64,000 nucleotides of DNA from the NCBI RefSeq assembly GCF_020010905.1, contig NZ_JAGJBY010000001.1, positions 4,422,001-4,486,000 of the forward strand. Reading direction: 5' to 3'. The notes beneath the pieces were generated by a model. That model saw nothing but the letters and a program-made list of their open reading frames with translations. It did not search any database and was not told where the DNA came from. Shown here piece by piece: positions 51,039-60,316 of this stretch; positions within the stretch are counted from its first letter, which is position 1; the number at the start of each line of letters is the position of its first letter. Source of the DNA: Streptomyces acidiscabies. GTDB lineage: Bacteria > Actinomycetota > Actinomycetes > Streptomycetales > Streptomycetaceae. The translations under genes were made by a program, and so were the position numbers.

Positions 51039-52373
51039 ATGTCGATCACGAGGGACTGCGTCGTGGAGTTCGGGGCGGAGGAGACGGCGTGGGGCGTCTC
51101 TTCGTTCTGGGAGCGGTATGTGCCGGGGGAGGTGGTGTTCCGGCCCGAGGCGGGGGTGTACGTGGTGTCGGCGGAGGGCGTTTCGGTGAGCGTGCCGCTG
51201 GACGTCGGGGTGCTGGCCGTGCCGGTCGGGGACGTGGGGCGGGTTGTGGCGGAGGCGGAGGCCGCGGGGGTGGCGGTGACCGAGGGGGCGCGGGCCGTCG
51301 GGCCGTACGGCGTGGCCGTCGAGTTCCGGGAGGTGTCGGCCGAGGCGCTCGTGTCGCGGGTGCTGGCCCGGACCGACACCGTCACCCCGTGGGCGATCCG
51401 CGCCGCGGTGACGTTGCGGCTGCCCGATCTGCTGGCCGGCGCGGCGTTGTCCGCGGTGGAGGCGGCGGAGCGGGTGGGGGCCGATGCGGATGCGTTGCAC
51501 CGGTTGCTCAGGCTGCTGGCCCGGCACGGTGTTCTCGTGGAGACCGCCGACGGCAGGTTCCGGGGGACCGAGTTGTCCGAGGCGCTCCGGGAGGGGCACG
51601 CGTCGGGGCTGGCGTCGTCGCTGGACCTGGGCAGTGCGCAGGCGCGGATCGACGAGGTGTCCCGGGGGATCCTGCACTCGGTGCGTACCGGGGAGCCGGT
51701 GTACGAGCGTCTGTTCGGGCTGCCGATGTGGGAGGACTTCGCCGCCGAGCCGGCGTTCTCGGCGTCCTTCCAGGAGTGGATGAGCCGCAAGACGACGCTG
51801 CTGGCCCCCTCGATCGCCGAGGGCTACGACTGGAGCGGCGTACGGCATGTGCTGGACGTCGGCGGCGGCTGGGGCACCCTGCTGGCCGCGCTCCTGGAGC
51901 GGATGCCCGGCGTGCGCGGGACCCTGCTGGAACTGCCCGGCACGGCCGAGGAAGCGGTGCGGGAACTCGCCGACAGCGGTGCCCCCGTCTCCGTGGTGGC
52001 CGGCAGCTTCTTCGACGCGCTCCCGGCGGGCGCCGACACGGTCGTCCTGCACAACGTCCTCGTCAACTGGGACGACGAGGCGGCGGCCCGCATCCTGCGG
52101 CGGTGCGCGGAGGCGGTCGGACCGCAGGGGCGGGTGCTCGTCCTCGAAGGGCTCCCCTCGGAGGAGGCCGGCGAGGCCGGCGGCGGGAGCGGTGGCGTCC
52201 TCGACGACCAGCGGCTCCTCGCCCAGATCGACGTCCTCATGCTGATGCTCTTCGGCGGCAAGGAGCGTTCCCTGTCCGAGTACGGGCGGCTGGCGGAGAC
52301 GGCGGGCCTCGCTGTCACCTCCGTCTCTCCCACCGCGTCCGGTGTCTTCGTCGTCGAGTGCCGCCCCGTGTAG
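51039..52373 (+). CDS. VOC-like domain fused to a DnrK/RdmB-type methyltransferase-fold enzyme
   Basis: 444 residues; GGAGGAG precedes ATG 51039. Residues 1-100 look like a vicinal-oxygen-chelate half-fold (VGDVGRVVAEAEAAGVAVTE, GVAVEFRE). From about 105 it matches anthracycline DnrK/RdmB proteins: TPWAIRAAVTLRLPDLLAG, VYERLFGLPMWEDFAAEP, SAM motif VLDVGGGWGTLLA (271-283). The catalytic His of O-methyltransferases (VLHDW) is VLVNW here, as in DnrK/RdmB, whose members include a 10-O-methyltransferase and a hydroxylase. Likely aromatic polyketide tailoring. A hairpin terminator follows. Confidence 0.82.
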   Translation: MSITRDCVVEFGAEETAWGVSSFWERYVPGEVVFRPEAGVYVVSAEGVSVSVPLDVGVLAVPVGDVGRVVAEAEAAGVAVTEGARAVGPYGVAVEFREVSAEALVSRVLARTDTVTPWAIRAAVTLRLPDLLAGAALSAVEAAERVGADADALHRLLRLLARHGVLVETADGRFRGTELSEALREGHASGLASSLDLGSAQARIDEVSRGILHSVRTGEPVYERLFGLPMWEDFAAEPAFSASFQEWMSRKTTLLAPSIAEGYDWSGVRHVLDVGGGWGTLLAALLERMPGVRGTLLELPGTAEEAVRELADSGAPVSVVAGSFFDALPAGADTVVLHNVLVNWDDEAAARILRRCAEAVGPQGRVLVLEGLPSEEAGEAGGGSGGVLDDQRLLAQIDVLMLMLFGGKERSLSEYGRLAETAGLAVTSVSPTASGVFVVECRPV

Positions 52374-52408
52374 GGCACAGGCCCGTCGGCTGACCAGCCG
52401 CCGTACGC

Positions 52409-52455
52409 ACGCCCCCGCGCCGACCGCCCTGAACCAGCGGCCGGCGCGGGGGCGT
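52409..52455 (+). terminator. 14-bp hairpin after the DnrK/RdmB-like gene
   Basis: ACGCCCCCGCGCCG pairs with CGGCGCGGGGGCGT across 19 bases. It separates the upstream gene from the LAL regulator gene. Confidence 0.7.
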
Positions 52456-52564
52456 TCGTGCGCAACAGCGGTGACCTTTGTCCGATACCTGGGAACCTTA
52501 GGGTTTCAAGTACCTGGAGTCCTGGGGAGGAACGATTCTGTGTCCGTCGTAGGGAGTGCGTGAG
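52456..52564 (+). promoter_or_regulatory. Leader of the LAL regulator gene
   Basis: Contains two TACCTGG copies (52486 and 52511, 25 bp apart) in an AT-richer stretch, a possible activator site, for example for the SARP of the same cluster. AGGGAG lies eight bases before the ATG at 52565. Confidence 0.4.
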
Positions 52565-55339
52565 ATGCCGGTGGCCAGCCGGGAAGCGGCGATGTCCGCC
52601 TTGTGGGAGGTCATGCGGACACCGGTCGAGGAGGGCGGCAGGGTCGCCGCCGTCCAGGGGCCGCCGGGAGTCGGGAAGACGTACCTCGTCGAGCGGTTCG
52701 CGCGCAAGGCGCGCGCCGAGGGAGCCGTCGTCCGCCAGGCCGCCGGGACACAGACCGGCCAGGACGTCCCGCTGGGGCTGGTCGACCAGCTCTTCGGCGA
52801 CGACGTACCGGTGAGCGACACCGGCCCCGCACCGGCACACTCCTGTGACTCCTCGGCGTCCCGCCTGTGCGCGCCCTGCCAGTCCCTGGCGACCCGCGCG
52901 CAGCCGATGGCCGAACGGTTCCTGCGCTCCGCCGCCGGCGCGGGCCGGGTCGTCCTCGTCGTGGACGACCCGCACCTCGCCGACTCCGCCTCGCTGTGGG
53001 TGCTGCGCTCCCTGCTGGACCGGCTCCACAAGCTGCCCGTCCTCCTGGTCGTGTCCGGCGGGTGCCTGTCCCCGACCCGGCAGTACCGGGACTTCCAGTT
53101 CGCCGTCGGCAAGCACTCCTCGCTGCTGGTGATCAGCCTGTCGCCCCTCGGGTTCCCCGAAAGCGCCCAGTTCCTCAGGGAGCTGACGGGGATACGGCCC
53201 GGCGTGGCTTTCCTGAGGAAGGCCATGGAACTCACCGGGGGCAACGTCCGGCTGCTGGCGGCCATCGGCAGGGAGAGCAAGTCGTTTCCGCACCTCACGG
53301 ACCAGCTGACGCGCGGGCAGTCGTCCTTCCGGATCTCCCTCTCCGTACGGCTGCTGCTGGGGGGCGGGCTCGTGGACGGACTCGAACGGGTCGCCCGCGC
53401 CCTCGCCGTCGTGGACACCGACGGATCGCAGGCCCTGGTCAGCGCCGTGAGCGGAGTGGGGGCCGTCGAGACGAGGAGCGCCCTGGACCTGATGGACGCG
53501 ATGGGGCTGACGGCCGGGGGCGTCTTCCGGCACCCGGCGATCCGCGCGGCGGTCCTGGAGGACCCCGACTTCACGGACCGTGTGGAGTTCCACCGCTCGG
53601 CGGCGCGCCTGATGCACCGGCAGGGCGCCCCGGTCCGCGCCGTGGCGCGCTGCCTGGAGACGGCCGGCGTCGCGGCGCACGCCTGGGAGCGCGGGGTGCT
53701 GCGGGAAGCGGCCCGGCACGCCCAGGCCGAGGGGAAGTGGGCCGAGGCGGTGCGCTGCCTGGAACTCGCGTACGACTTCGCCTCCGGCACGGACGAACAG
53801 GCTCAGACCCTCATGGAACTGGCCTGCGCGAAATGGCGGGTGGACGTCTCGGCGGCCCTCAGCGACCTGCCGGACCTGGTCGACCACGCCCGGCGGGGGC
53901 GGCTGCCGTCCCAGGGCGTCGTCGTGGTCTCCGAGATGCTCGCCTGGGCCGGTCAGCGCGCCGTCGCCCACGAGATCCTGGACCTCCTGAGCGACCGGGA
54001 CCGTGAGGAGTACGACCGGGCCTGCGGCCTGCTGGAGTTCCCCGCCTGCGATCGGCGGCCGGTGGCACCGCACACCGACGGGCCCTTCCGCCTGTGGTGG
54101 GGCGACGCCCACGACGGCCACGATGCCCACGACGGCCACGACGAACGGGCGGAGCGGGCCGACGTGTCCGGCGTGAGCCGGGAGATCATCCGCTCCTACT
54201 TCCTGGACGCCGACCAGTCCGCCTGGATCATGGACGTCGGCCGCTTCACGAGCCGGCTCCTGCACCACGTCTGCCTCTTCATGCCGACCACGCCCTGCGA
54301 CGGCCTCGCCGAGGAGGGCCGCGACACCATGAGCCCCTTCCGGCGCCTGATCCTGCACTGCCTCCAGTCGGTCAACGCGCTGAACGCCAGCCGCCCCGCC
54401 GAGGCCGAGGAGGAGGCACGCAGCGCGCTCGCCGACCCCGCCGACTGGGGCATCTACGTCGGCCTCCCGCTCAGCGTCCTGATCATGGCCCAGATCTACC
54501 AAGGCAAGTTCGAGGAGGCCAAGGCGACGCTGCGCATCCCCGTGCCCGACAGCCTCTTCACGTCGGAGTTCGGCCGCCTGTACCTGCACATGCGCGGCGT
54601 GTACCGGCTGGTGACCGGCATGCTCTCCTCGGCACTGGGCGACTTCCTCGGGTGCGGCGAGATCGAGCGCCGCCTCGGTGTCCCCGCCTCGCCGGTCTGC
54701 CCCTGGCAGGCGTGGGCCGCGATGGCCCACTTCCGGCTGGGCCGCAGGGACGAGGCGGTGCGGACCGCCGAGGCCGTGGTCGCCGAGCCCGGTGCCCCCT
54801 GGGGGAGGGCGACCGCGCTGCGGGTCCTCGCGCTGGCCCGGCCGATCGACCGCAGGGCCGACCTCCTGCGGGACGTGGTCGGACTCCTGGAGGACACGCC
54901 GTACCGGGCGGGCCTCGCGCTGGGCCTCTACGAACTCGGCCGCACCCAGCACGCCCTCGGCAACACGAAGGTGGGACGGGTGCTCGTGCGCCGGGCCTGG
55001 AGCATGGCCAGGTACGGTGGGTTCGAACCCCTCTTGCTGGCCCTCAGCGCCCAGGCTCAGGACGATCCAGGAGCGCCCTTCGGCGGCCCCGACCTCGCCG
55101 ACGACTTCTGGGAGGAGCCCGAGGGAATCCTCGGCGCCGACGGCCTCAGCGCCGCCGAGCGGCGGGTGGCGTGGCTCGCCGGCATCGGCCACAGCAACCG
55201 GGAGATGGCCGACCGCCTGTGCGTCACGGTGAGCACGGTCGAGCAGCACCTCACGAAGATCTACCGGAAGCTGGGTCTGAAGCAGCGTGCCGATCTGCTG
55301 CTGGCGTTCCCGATCCCGCCGGACGGGATGACTCTTTGA
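52565..55339 (+). CDS. LuxR-type LAL regulator (large ATP-binding)
   Basis: 924 residues. The AAA+ module has Walker A QGPPGVGKTYL (about 31-41) and a Walker B-like VVLVVDDPHLADSASL. The middle is a long tetratricopeptide-like helical region. The C-terminal LuxR helix-turn-helix reads LSAAERRVAWLAGIGHSNRE, then CVTVSTVEQHLTKIYRKLGL. LAL proteins are pathway activators in polyketide clusters. ATG 52565 is favoured by AGGGAG. A His/Asp/Gly-rich repeat (DGHDAHDGHDE) occurs at about 519-529. It overlaps the convergent MFS gene by 89 bp at the 3' end. Confidence 0.92.
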   Translation: MPVASREAAMSALWEVMRTPVEEGGRVAAVQGPPGVGKTYLVERFARKARAEGAVVRQAAGTQTGQDVPLGLVDQLFGDDVPVSDTGPAPAHSCDSSASRLCAPCQSLATRAQPMAERFLRSAAGAGRVVLVVDDPHLADSASLWVLRSLLDRLHKLPVLLVVSGGCLSPTRQYRDFQFAVGKHSSLLVISLSPLGFPESAQFLRELTGIRPGVAFLRKAMELTGGNVRLLAAIGRESKSFPHLTDQLTRGQSSFRISLSVRLLLGGGLVDGLERVARALAVVDTDGSQALVSAVSGVGAVETRSALDLMDAMGLTAGGVFRHPAIRAAVLEDPDFTDRVEFHRSAARLMHRQGAPVRAVARCLETAGVAAHAWERGVLREAARHAQAEGKWAEAVRCLELAYDFASGTDEQAQTLMELACAKWRVDVSAALSDLPDLVDHARRGRLPSQGVVVVSEMLAWAGQRAVAHEILDLLSDRDREEYDRACGLLEFPACDRRPVAPHTDGPFRLWWGDAHDGHDAHDGHDERAERADVSGVSREIIRSYFLDADQSAWIMDVGRFTSRLLHHVCLFMPTTPCDGLAEEGRDTMSPFRRLILHCLQSVNALNASRPAEAEEEARSALADPADWGIYVGLPLSVLIMAQIYQGKFEEAKATLRIPVPDSLFTSEFGRLYLHMRGVYRLVTGMLSSALGDFLGCGEIERRLGVPASPVCPWQAWAAMAHFRLGRRDEAVRTAEAVVAEPGAPWGRATALRVLALARPIDRRADLLRDVVGLLEDTPYRAGLALGLYELGRTQHALGNTKVGRVLVRRAWSMARYGGFEPLLLALSAQAQDDPGAPFGGPDLADDFWEEPEGILGADGLSAAERRVAWLAGIGHSNREMADRLCVTVSTVEQHLTKIYRKLGLKQRADLLLAFPIPPDGMTL

Positions 55340-56546
55340 CGCCCCTGGTCCGGGCCCGCTCCAGGGCAGCCGCCGCCACCGCCGCGAGCAGCGCCACCGC
55401 GCCCCCGAGCCACAGGCTCACCCGCACCCCGTGCCCCGAGATCACCCACCCCGTCAGCAGCGCCCCCACCGGCGTGGACCCCTGCATGATCAGCGTGTAC
55501 ACGGCCAGCACCCGCCCCCGGTAGCCGGGCTCCGCGCCCAGCTGCACCCGGTGGTTGGCGGCCTGCCCGAAGTAGACCGACGCGCACCCGGTCGCCGCCA
55601 GCAGCAGCATCCCGGCCAGGAAGCCGGGGGAGAAGCCCGTGACCGTCTCCAGCACCCCGAGGGCCGCCGCCGCCACGACGACCGTACGGCCCGACGGGCG
55701 CCCTGTCCGCGTCGCGGTGGCCAGCGCCGCGCACAGGGAACCGAACGAGAACGCCGCCGTGAGCAGCCCGAACGACCGGGCGTCTGTGTTGAAGACATCC
55801 TTCGCCAGCAGCGGCAGCGTCAGCTGGAAGTTCAGCGCGAACACGCTCACGACGAGCACCAGCAGCAGCGGCGCCGCCAGATCCGGCCGCTCCCGCACAT
55901 GCCGCAGCCCGTCCCGGATCCCCCCGCGCCGCCGCGCCACGGGGGCCCGCATCTCGGCCGTACGCATCAGCCGCAGACACAGCAGTACGGCGGTGTAGCT
56001 CGCCGCGTTGAACGCCATCACCGGACCGACCCCGAACACGGAGATCACCAGCCCCGCCAGCGCGGGACCCGCGACGCGGGCGAGGTTGAAGTAGGCGGCG
56101 CTGAGCGCGGACGCGTTCGGCAGCAGGTCACCGCCGACCAGCTCCCCGACGAACGACATCCGCGTCGGCACCTCCAGCGAGTTGACGACGCCGAGGAAGA
56201 GGGCGAACGCGAACACGTGCCACAGCCGTACCGCGCCGAGGGACACCAGCAGCGTCAGGCCGAGCGCCCCGGCGGCCGAAGCGGTGTTGCACACGGTGAG
56301 CAGCATGCGTTTGTCGTGCCGGTCGGCGAGTGTCCCGCCGTACAGCGTGAACAGCAGCATCGGGCCGAACTGGGCGGCGGTGACCAGGCCGAGGGCGAGC
56401 CCCGAGTCGTCGGTCAGGCCCAGCACCAGCCAGTCCTGTGCGGTGACCATCATCCAGGTGCCGGTCACCGACAGGATCTGGCCGGTCGCGAAGAGCCGGA
56501 AGTTCCTGACCTTCAGGGAACGGAACACGCCCCGGCCCGGGCTCAC
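55251..56546 (-). CDS. MFS exporter
   Basis: 431-residue major facilitator protein with about twelve helices. FRSLKVRNFRLFATGQILSV opens helix 1, LYGGTLADRHDKRMLLT is the motif A loop and LPNASALSAAYFNLARVAGPALAG (parts) lies in helices 4-5, typical of the enterobactin-exporter-like group (EntS). The GTG start overlaps the stop of the hydrolase gene (GTGA). It likely exports the polyketide product. Its last 30 residues are hydrophilic and overlap the end of the LAL gene (89 bp). Confidence 0.9.
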   Translation of the reverse strand: MSPGRGVFRSLKVRNFRLFATGQILSVTGTWMMVTAQDWLVLGLTDDSGLALGLVTAAQFGPMLLFTLYGGTLADRHDKRMLLTVCNTASAAGALGLTLLVSLGAVRLWHVFAFALFLGVVNSLEVPTRMSFVGELVGGDLLPNASALSAAYFNLARVAGPALAGLVISVFGVGPVMAFNAASYTAVLLCLRLMRTAEMRAPVARRRGGIRDGLRHVRERPDLAAPLLLVLVVSVFALNFQLTLPLLAKDVFNTDARSFGLLTAAFSFGSLCAALATATRTGRPSGRTVVVAAAALGVLETVTGFSPGFLAGMLLLAATGCASVYFGQAANHRVQLGAEPGYRGRVLAVYTLIMQGSTPVGALLTGWVISGHGVRVSLWLGGAVALLAAVAAAALERARTRGVKESSRPAGSGTPAADRHAASDPASGRSS

Positions 56547-57421
56547 GGCCGCACCGGGACGGGCGCGGTGACGAGGCAGTTCTCCAGGAAGGCCAGGGCC
56601 CGCAGGTGGTACGCGCGGGCCGAGCGGCCCAGGCCGATGTTGTGACCGGCCTGGGCCTGCCGGTCGACGGCTATGTGCGCGTCGGCGCCGAACAGGGCCG
56701 TCAGCTCGGCCAGCGCCGCCGGGTCGTGCAGCCACAGCGCCTCGTGCTCGGCGAACGTGAACCGCACCGGCGCCCGCACCTCGGGCGCCGTCGCCCGCAG
56801 CAGCTCCGGCCAGCGCGCCAGCCCCTCCCGCTCCGCGTGGGGCATGGGCTCGACCACGTCCCGCATCGCGGTGAACGTGCCCGGCGGGTAGAACCGCAGC
56901 GGACCCCAGCTCTTCGAGGACCGGCCGCGCTCCATCGCCCGCGCCACCTCGGCGGGGTCCAGCGCGTACGCGTACCCGCAGCCCGAGACGTCCACGCCGA
57001 GCAGGTCCGGCGGCGGCTGCTCGGCGGCGGTGACCAGCGCGACCTTGCCGCCGTAGGAGTGCCCCAGCAGGAAGAAGCCGGCGCCCGTCGGGTGCCGGGC
57101 GGCGAAGTCGGCCAGGGCCGCCGTGATCAGCGGCGCCTGGTCCCGGGGGCCCAGACCGTCCGGCAGCCGGGCGGCGGAGGCCCGGTAGCCGGGGCGGTCC
57201 AGGGCGAGGACCGTGAACCCCAGGGCGCAGCCGTAGGACAGCAGGGACAGCGAGGGGTCGGCCGGGGCGGCGAAATAGTCGGCGTTCATTCCGCCGCCGT
57301 GCAGCGCCACGACGACAGCGCGCGGCGGACCGGCGGGCTCGCTCAGCAGCGCGGACAGCCCGACACCCGAGGCGTCGAGCGTGATCCGGCGTATGCCTGC
57401 GGCCGGCTGCGGTAAGGGCAT
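56543..57421 (-). CDS. Alpha/beta hydrolase
   Basis: 292 residues. ALHGGGMNADYF holds the oxyanion region, the nucleophile is Ser in GHSYGG, and the base His is in QAGHNIGLG. ATG 57421 follows GAGGAG; GTG 57442 seven codons earlier is the alternative. It lies between SARP and exporter genes in one minus-strand unit and is coupled to the exporter. It may hydrolyse an ester or thioester in the polyketide pathway (editing thioesterase or esterase), but that is inference. Confidence 0.87.
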   Translation of the reverse strand: MPLPQPAAGIRRITLDASGVGLSALLSEPAGPPRAVVVALHGGGMNADYFAAPADPSLSLLSYGCALGFTVLALDRPGYRASAARLPDGLGPRDQAPLITAALADFAARHPTGAGFFLLGHSYGGKVALVTAAEQPPPDLLGVDVSGCGYAYALDPAEVARAMERGRSSKSWGPLRFYPPGTFTAMRDVVEPMPHAEREGLARWPELLRATAPEVRAPVRFTFAEHEALWLHDPAALAELTALFGADAHIAVDRQAQAGHNIGLGRSARAYHLRALAFLENCLVTAPVPVRP

Positions 57422-57446
57422 CGGGTTCTCCTCGTACGTCACACCG

Positions 57447-58289
57447 TCACGGGCTGCGCCGGATCAGCTCGGAGACCACTTTCCGGGTCTCCTCCGAAGG
57501 CAAGGGCTGGGACAGGGCGGGCTGGGACAGGAGGATCGCCTCCTGGAGCTCCCGCAGTTGCGGCGAGGGCTCGATACCTACCTGGTCCATCAGCGCGGAG
57601 TAGAAACCCCGGTAGCTCTGGAGCGAGTCGGCGACCTGGCCCGACCGGTACAGCGCCAGCATCCGCTGGTACTGGAGCTTCTCGTTGAGCGGATGCAGCG
57701 CGGCCAGCGAGTTCAGGTCGGGCAGGAGCTGATGGTCGCAGCCCTGGCCCAGACACGCGTCCACCCGCAGGACCTGCGCGGCCAGCCGCGCCTCCTCCAG
57801 CTTCATGGCGTAGCTGTCCAGCAGGGAACCGCGGTGGACGTCGACCAGGGCGGAACCGCGCCACAGACTCAGTGCCTCGGTGAGTAAGGCGACGGCCTCG
57901 CCGTAGTGGCCGGCCTGCATCTTCCGGTGGCCGTTGTCGACGGCCGCGTTGAAGTCCTCGAAGTCCTTGGTCGTCGACTCCGGGGTCTGGAGCACATAGC
58001 CCCCCGGGTGGGTGACGATCGAACTGACCGGCTGATTGCGCTCGACGGCCTCCTGCTCCGCTTTCTTCAGGATCTTCCGGATCTGGAGGATGTAGGTCTG
58101 GAGCGTCGTGGAAAGACTGCGTGGCGGTGTGTCGCCCCACATCTCGTCGGTGAAATCGGAGACGGTCACCACGGCGTTGGAGCGGATGGCCAGCAGGGCG
58201 ATGATCTGCCGGAGTTTCGGTGCGGAGGGAACCACTGAATTCCCTCCCACGGCGAATTCGAGCGACCCCAGTATCTTCACTTCCACCAT
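57447..58289 (-). CDS. SARP family transcriptional activator with a TTA codon
   Basis: 280 residues, the short SARP class: an OmpR-type winged helix at about 5-95 (VKILGSLEF, LRQIIALLAIRSNAVVTVSDF, GDTPPRSLSTTLQTYILQIRK) and a bacterial transcriptional activation domain (about 105-250). It activates antibiotic genes by binding heptameric repeats. A TTA Leu codon at 57885-57887 (codon 135) makes it depend on the bldA tRNA, so the pathway is linked to development. It is the first gene of the SARP-hydrolase-exporter unit and lies downstream of the polyketide operon. Confidence 0.93.
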   Translation of the reverse strand: MVEVKILGSLEFAVGGNSVVPSAPKLRQIIALLAIRSNAVVTVSDFTDEMWGDTPPRSLSTTLQTYILQIRKILKKAEQEAVERNQPVSSIVTHPGGYVLQTPESTTKDFEDFNAAVDNGHRKMQAGHYGEAVALLTEALSLWRGSALVDVHRGSLLDSYAMKLEEARLAAQVLRVDACLGQGCDHQLLPDLNSLAALHPLNEKLQYQRMLALYRSGQVADSLQSYRGFYSALMDQVGIEPSPQLRELQEAILLSQPALSQPLPSEETRKVVSELIRRSP

Positions 58290-58462
58290 GGTCCACGTCC
58301 TTTTTCTGTCGAACTACGGAAAGGATGTGACGATGATCTTAAGTGGGGCCCGGTGGGCTACCAACCCCTATGGTGGTCACGGTGAACGAATCTCCGGACG
58401 CTGCGTCATCGCGCATCCGGGGCTGGATAGGGGGGTGGGTAGGGGGTGCCTGATTCCCGGGC

Positions 58463-58491
58463 GCCCCGCGACGAGCACGCCGCCGCGGGGC
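58463..58491 (-). terminator. Hairpin after the aromatase/cyclase gene
   Basis: GCCCCGCG and CGCGGGGC form an 8-bp stem over 13 bases, just beyond the stop at 58500 on the minus strand, likely ending the polyketide operon before the SARP promoter. Confidence 0.6.
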
Positions 58492-58499
58492 AATTCCGG

Positions 58500-59444
58500 T
58501 CAGGCTTTGCGTTCGGCATATTCCTTCGCGTATCCGAGGGTGGCGAGACTGTTCGCGCTCAGGGCGCCGCGGACGAACTTCCGCGCGTCCTCGATCCCGG
58601 CGCTCTCGCCCAGTACCTGACGGACGGTCCCCGGATTCAGCACCACGGTGTGCCGCGAGGTCACCGCCACCCCGCCGGACTCCTCGGCCAGGCTCCACCG
58701 GCCGGTGTGCACGGTCATCAGCGCGGGCACCCGGGTCTGCTTGTAGACGATCCGGGAGGCCGGGAAGCACACCCGCACCGACTGCGTCGTGTGCTTGGAG
58801 CCGTCCTTCGTCAGCGTGTCCATGGTCAGCAGCTGAAGGCCGGGCTCGCTCTCGCGCAGCTCCACCCGGTCGACGTGCGGCAGGCGCTCGTGCCAGCGGT
58901 CGGCCGCGTTCAGGAAGTCGTACACGTCCCGCGCCGAGCCGTCGACGTGCACGGTGTCGTCGAAGGTCAGCAGCAACTCGCCCGCGCCGCTCGCCCGTTC
59001 GGCGCCGTCGCGCAGGGCCGCGAGCTCCGAGCGGCTGTTGCGGTCGACCGCCTCGTCGATCCAGGCCAGCCCCTGCGGGGAGTCGTCGAGCGCGCGGTAG
59101 TCGTGCAGCAGACGGACCCGGCAGGCGTCGTCCGCCAGTGGCTCGATCACCCAGGCACCTCCCATCGACGCGACCGGAGGCGCGGACACCTCCTGGCGGA
59201 AACCGATCCGCAGGCCCTGCGGATCCAGCTCCCTGCGCGAGGTCCAGGTCTTCACCTCGCCGCGGGCCGTCGCCCAGATCCGTATCCGCTCGCTGCTCTG
59301 CGTGTACTCCAGCCGTTCCACATGGATTGTGGGCGGGAAGACTTGAGGCCAGCTCGTGACGGACTCGACCAGCCCGTACACCGTGGCCGCCGGAGCCTTC
59401 ACCGTGATCTCGTGCTCGACCTCACGCGGTGCCGACGCGCTCAT
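58500..59444 (-). CDS. Polyketide aromatase/cyclase, didomain
   Basis: 314 residues with two START/Bet v1-like domains (about 8-150 and 160-305), as in reducing type II PKS systems (ActVII/Gris-type). VEHEITVKAPAATVYGLVES opens domain 1 and LLLTFDDTVHVDGSARDVYDFL opens domain 2, with VTSRHTVVLNPGTVRQVLG near the end. It folds and aromatises the first ring of the nascent chain after C9 reduction. It is the last gene of the minus-strand polyketide operon. Start ATG 59444 follows GAGAGGGA. Confidence 0.93.
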   Translation of the reverse strand: MSASAPREVEHEITVKAPAATVYGLVESVTSWPQVFPPTIHVERLEYTQSSERIRIWATARGEVKTWTSRRELDPQGLRIGFRQEVSAPPVASMGGAWVIEPLADDACRVRLLHDYRALDDSPQGLAWIDEAVDRNSRSELAALRDGAERASGAGELLLTFDDTVHVDGSARDVYDFLNAADRWHERLPHVDRVELRESEPGLQLLTMDTLTKDGSKHTTQSVRVCFPASRIVYKQTRVPALMTVHTGRWSLAEESGGVAVTSRHTVVLNPGTVRQVLGESAGIEDARKFVRGALSANSLATLGYAKEYAERKA

Positions 59445-59512
59445 CCGGTCCCTCTCCCTTCCTGTGCGGGATTTCCGCACGGCCTTTCCGTTCGGTATTT
59501 CTGTACGGCGTT

Positions 59513-60298
59513 TCAGAAATTGCCCAGGCCGCCGCAGACGTTGATGGCCTGGGCCGTGATCGAGGCGGCCGTGTCCGAGGTCAGGTAGGTGACCAGGCCC
59601 GCCACCTCCTCGGGGGTCGAGTAGCGGCCCAGCGGGATCTTCGCCTGGAACTTCTCCAGGACCGTGCCCTCCGAGGTGTCCCAGGCCTGCGCGTACCCCT
59701 GCCGCACCCGCTCCGCCATCGGCGTCTCCACGTACCCCGGGCACACCGCGTTGACGGTGATCCCGGTCGGCGCCAGCTCGTTGCCGAGCGCCTTCGTGAA
59801 GCCCACGACGCCGTGCTTGGAGGCGGAGTAGGGGGCGCCCAGGACGACGCCCTGCTTGCCCGCAGTGGACGCGATGTTGACCACCCGGCCCCGGGCCCGT
59901 CCCCGCATCCCGCCGGTGGTCAGCACCTCGCGGGTCATCCGGAACACGCTGGTCAGGTTGGTGTCCAGGACATCCGCCCACAGCTCGTCGGGGATTTCCG
60001 CGGTCACTCCGCCGCCGCTGCGCCCGGCGTTGTTCACGAGCGTGTCGATCGCGCCGTACCGCTCGACGGCGGCGGCCACGACGGCGCGTACGTCGTCGCC
60101 GGACCGTACGTCGCACGCCCTCCCGTCGACGTCGAGGCCCTCGTCGCGCAGGGTCTTGACCGTCGCCGCCACCGAGTCCTCGGTGCGGGCGCAGAAGTAG
60201 ACGCGGTAGCCCTCGCGGGCCAGGCTCCGGGTCACCGCGAGGCCGATGCCGCTGGTCGCGCCGGTGACGAGGGCGGTGCGTGCGTCCCTGTCGGACAT
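59513..60298 (-). CDS. Polyketide ketoreductase, ActIII type
   Basis: 261-residue SDR that reduces the C9 carbonyl of type II polyketides. TALVTGATSGIGLAVTRSLA is the NADPH motif, VNNAGRSGGG the next, Ser-Tyr-Lys active site in NIASTAGKQGVVLGAPYSASKHG, and PGYVETPMAERVRQGY plus SEGTVLEKFQAKIPLGRY are typical of ActIII. AGGGGAG precedes the ATG. It lies between ACP and aromatase/cyclase, the expected set for a reduced aromatic polyketide. Confidence 0.95.
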   Translation of the reverse strand: MSDRDARTALVTGATSGIGLAVTRSLAREGYRVYFCARTEDSVAATVKTLRDEGLDVDGRACDVRSGDDVRAVVAAAVERYGAIDTLVNNAGRSGGGVTAEIPDELWADVLDTNLTSVFRMTREVLTTGGMRGRARGRVVNIASTAGKQGVVLGAPYSASKHGVVGFTKALGNELAPTGITVNAVCPGYVETPMAERVRQGYAQAWDTSEGTVLEKFQAKIPLGRYSTPEEVAGLVTYLTSDTAASITAQAINVCGGLGNF

Positions 60299-60316
60299 GG
60301 TGTGCTCCCCTTCCGT

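Noticed and set aside
51824..55249. 1141-residue minus-strand open frame
   Set aside because: Complement of the LAL gene; a GC-rich genome leaves such frames open by chance.
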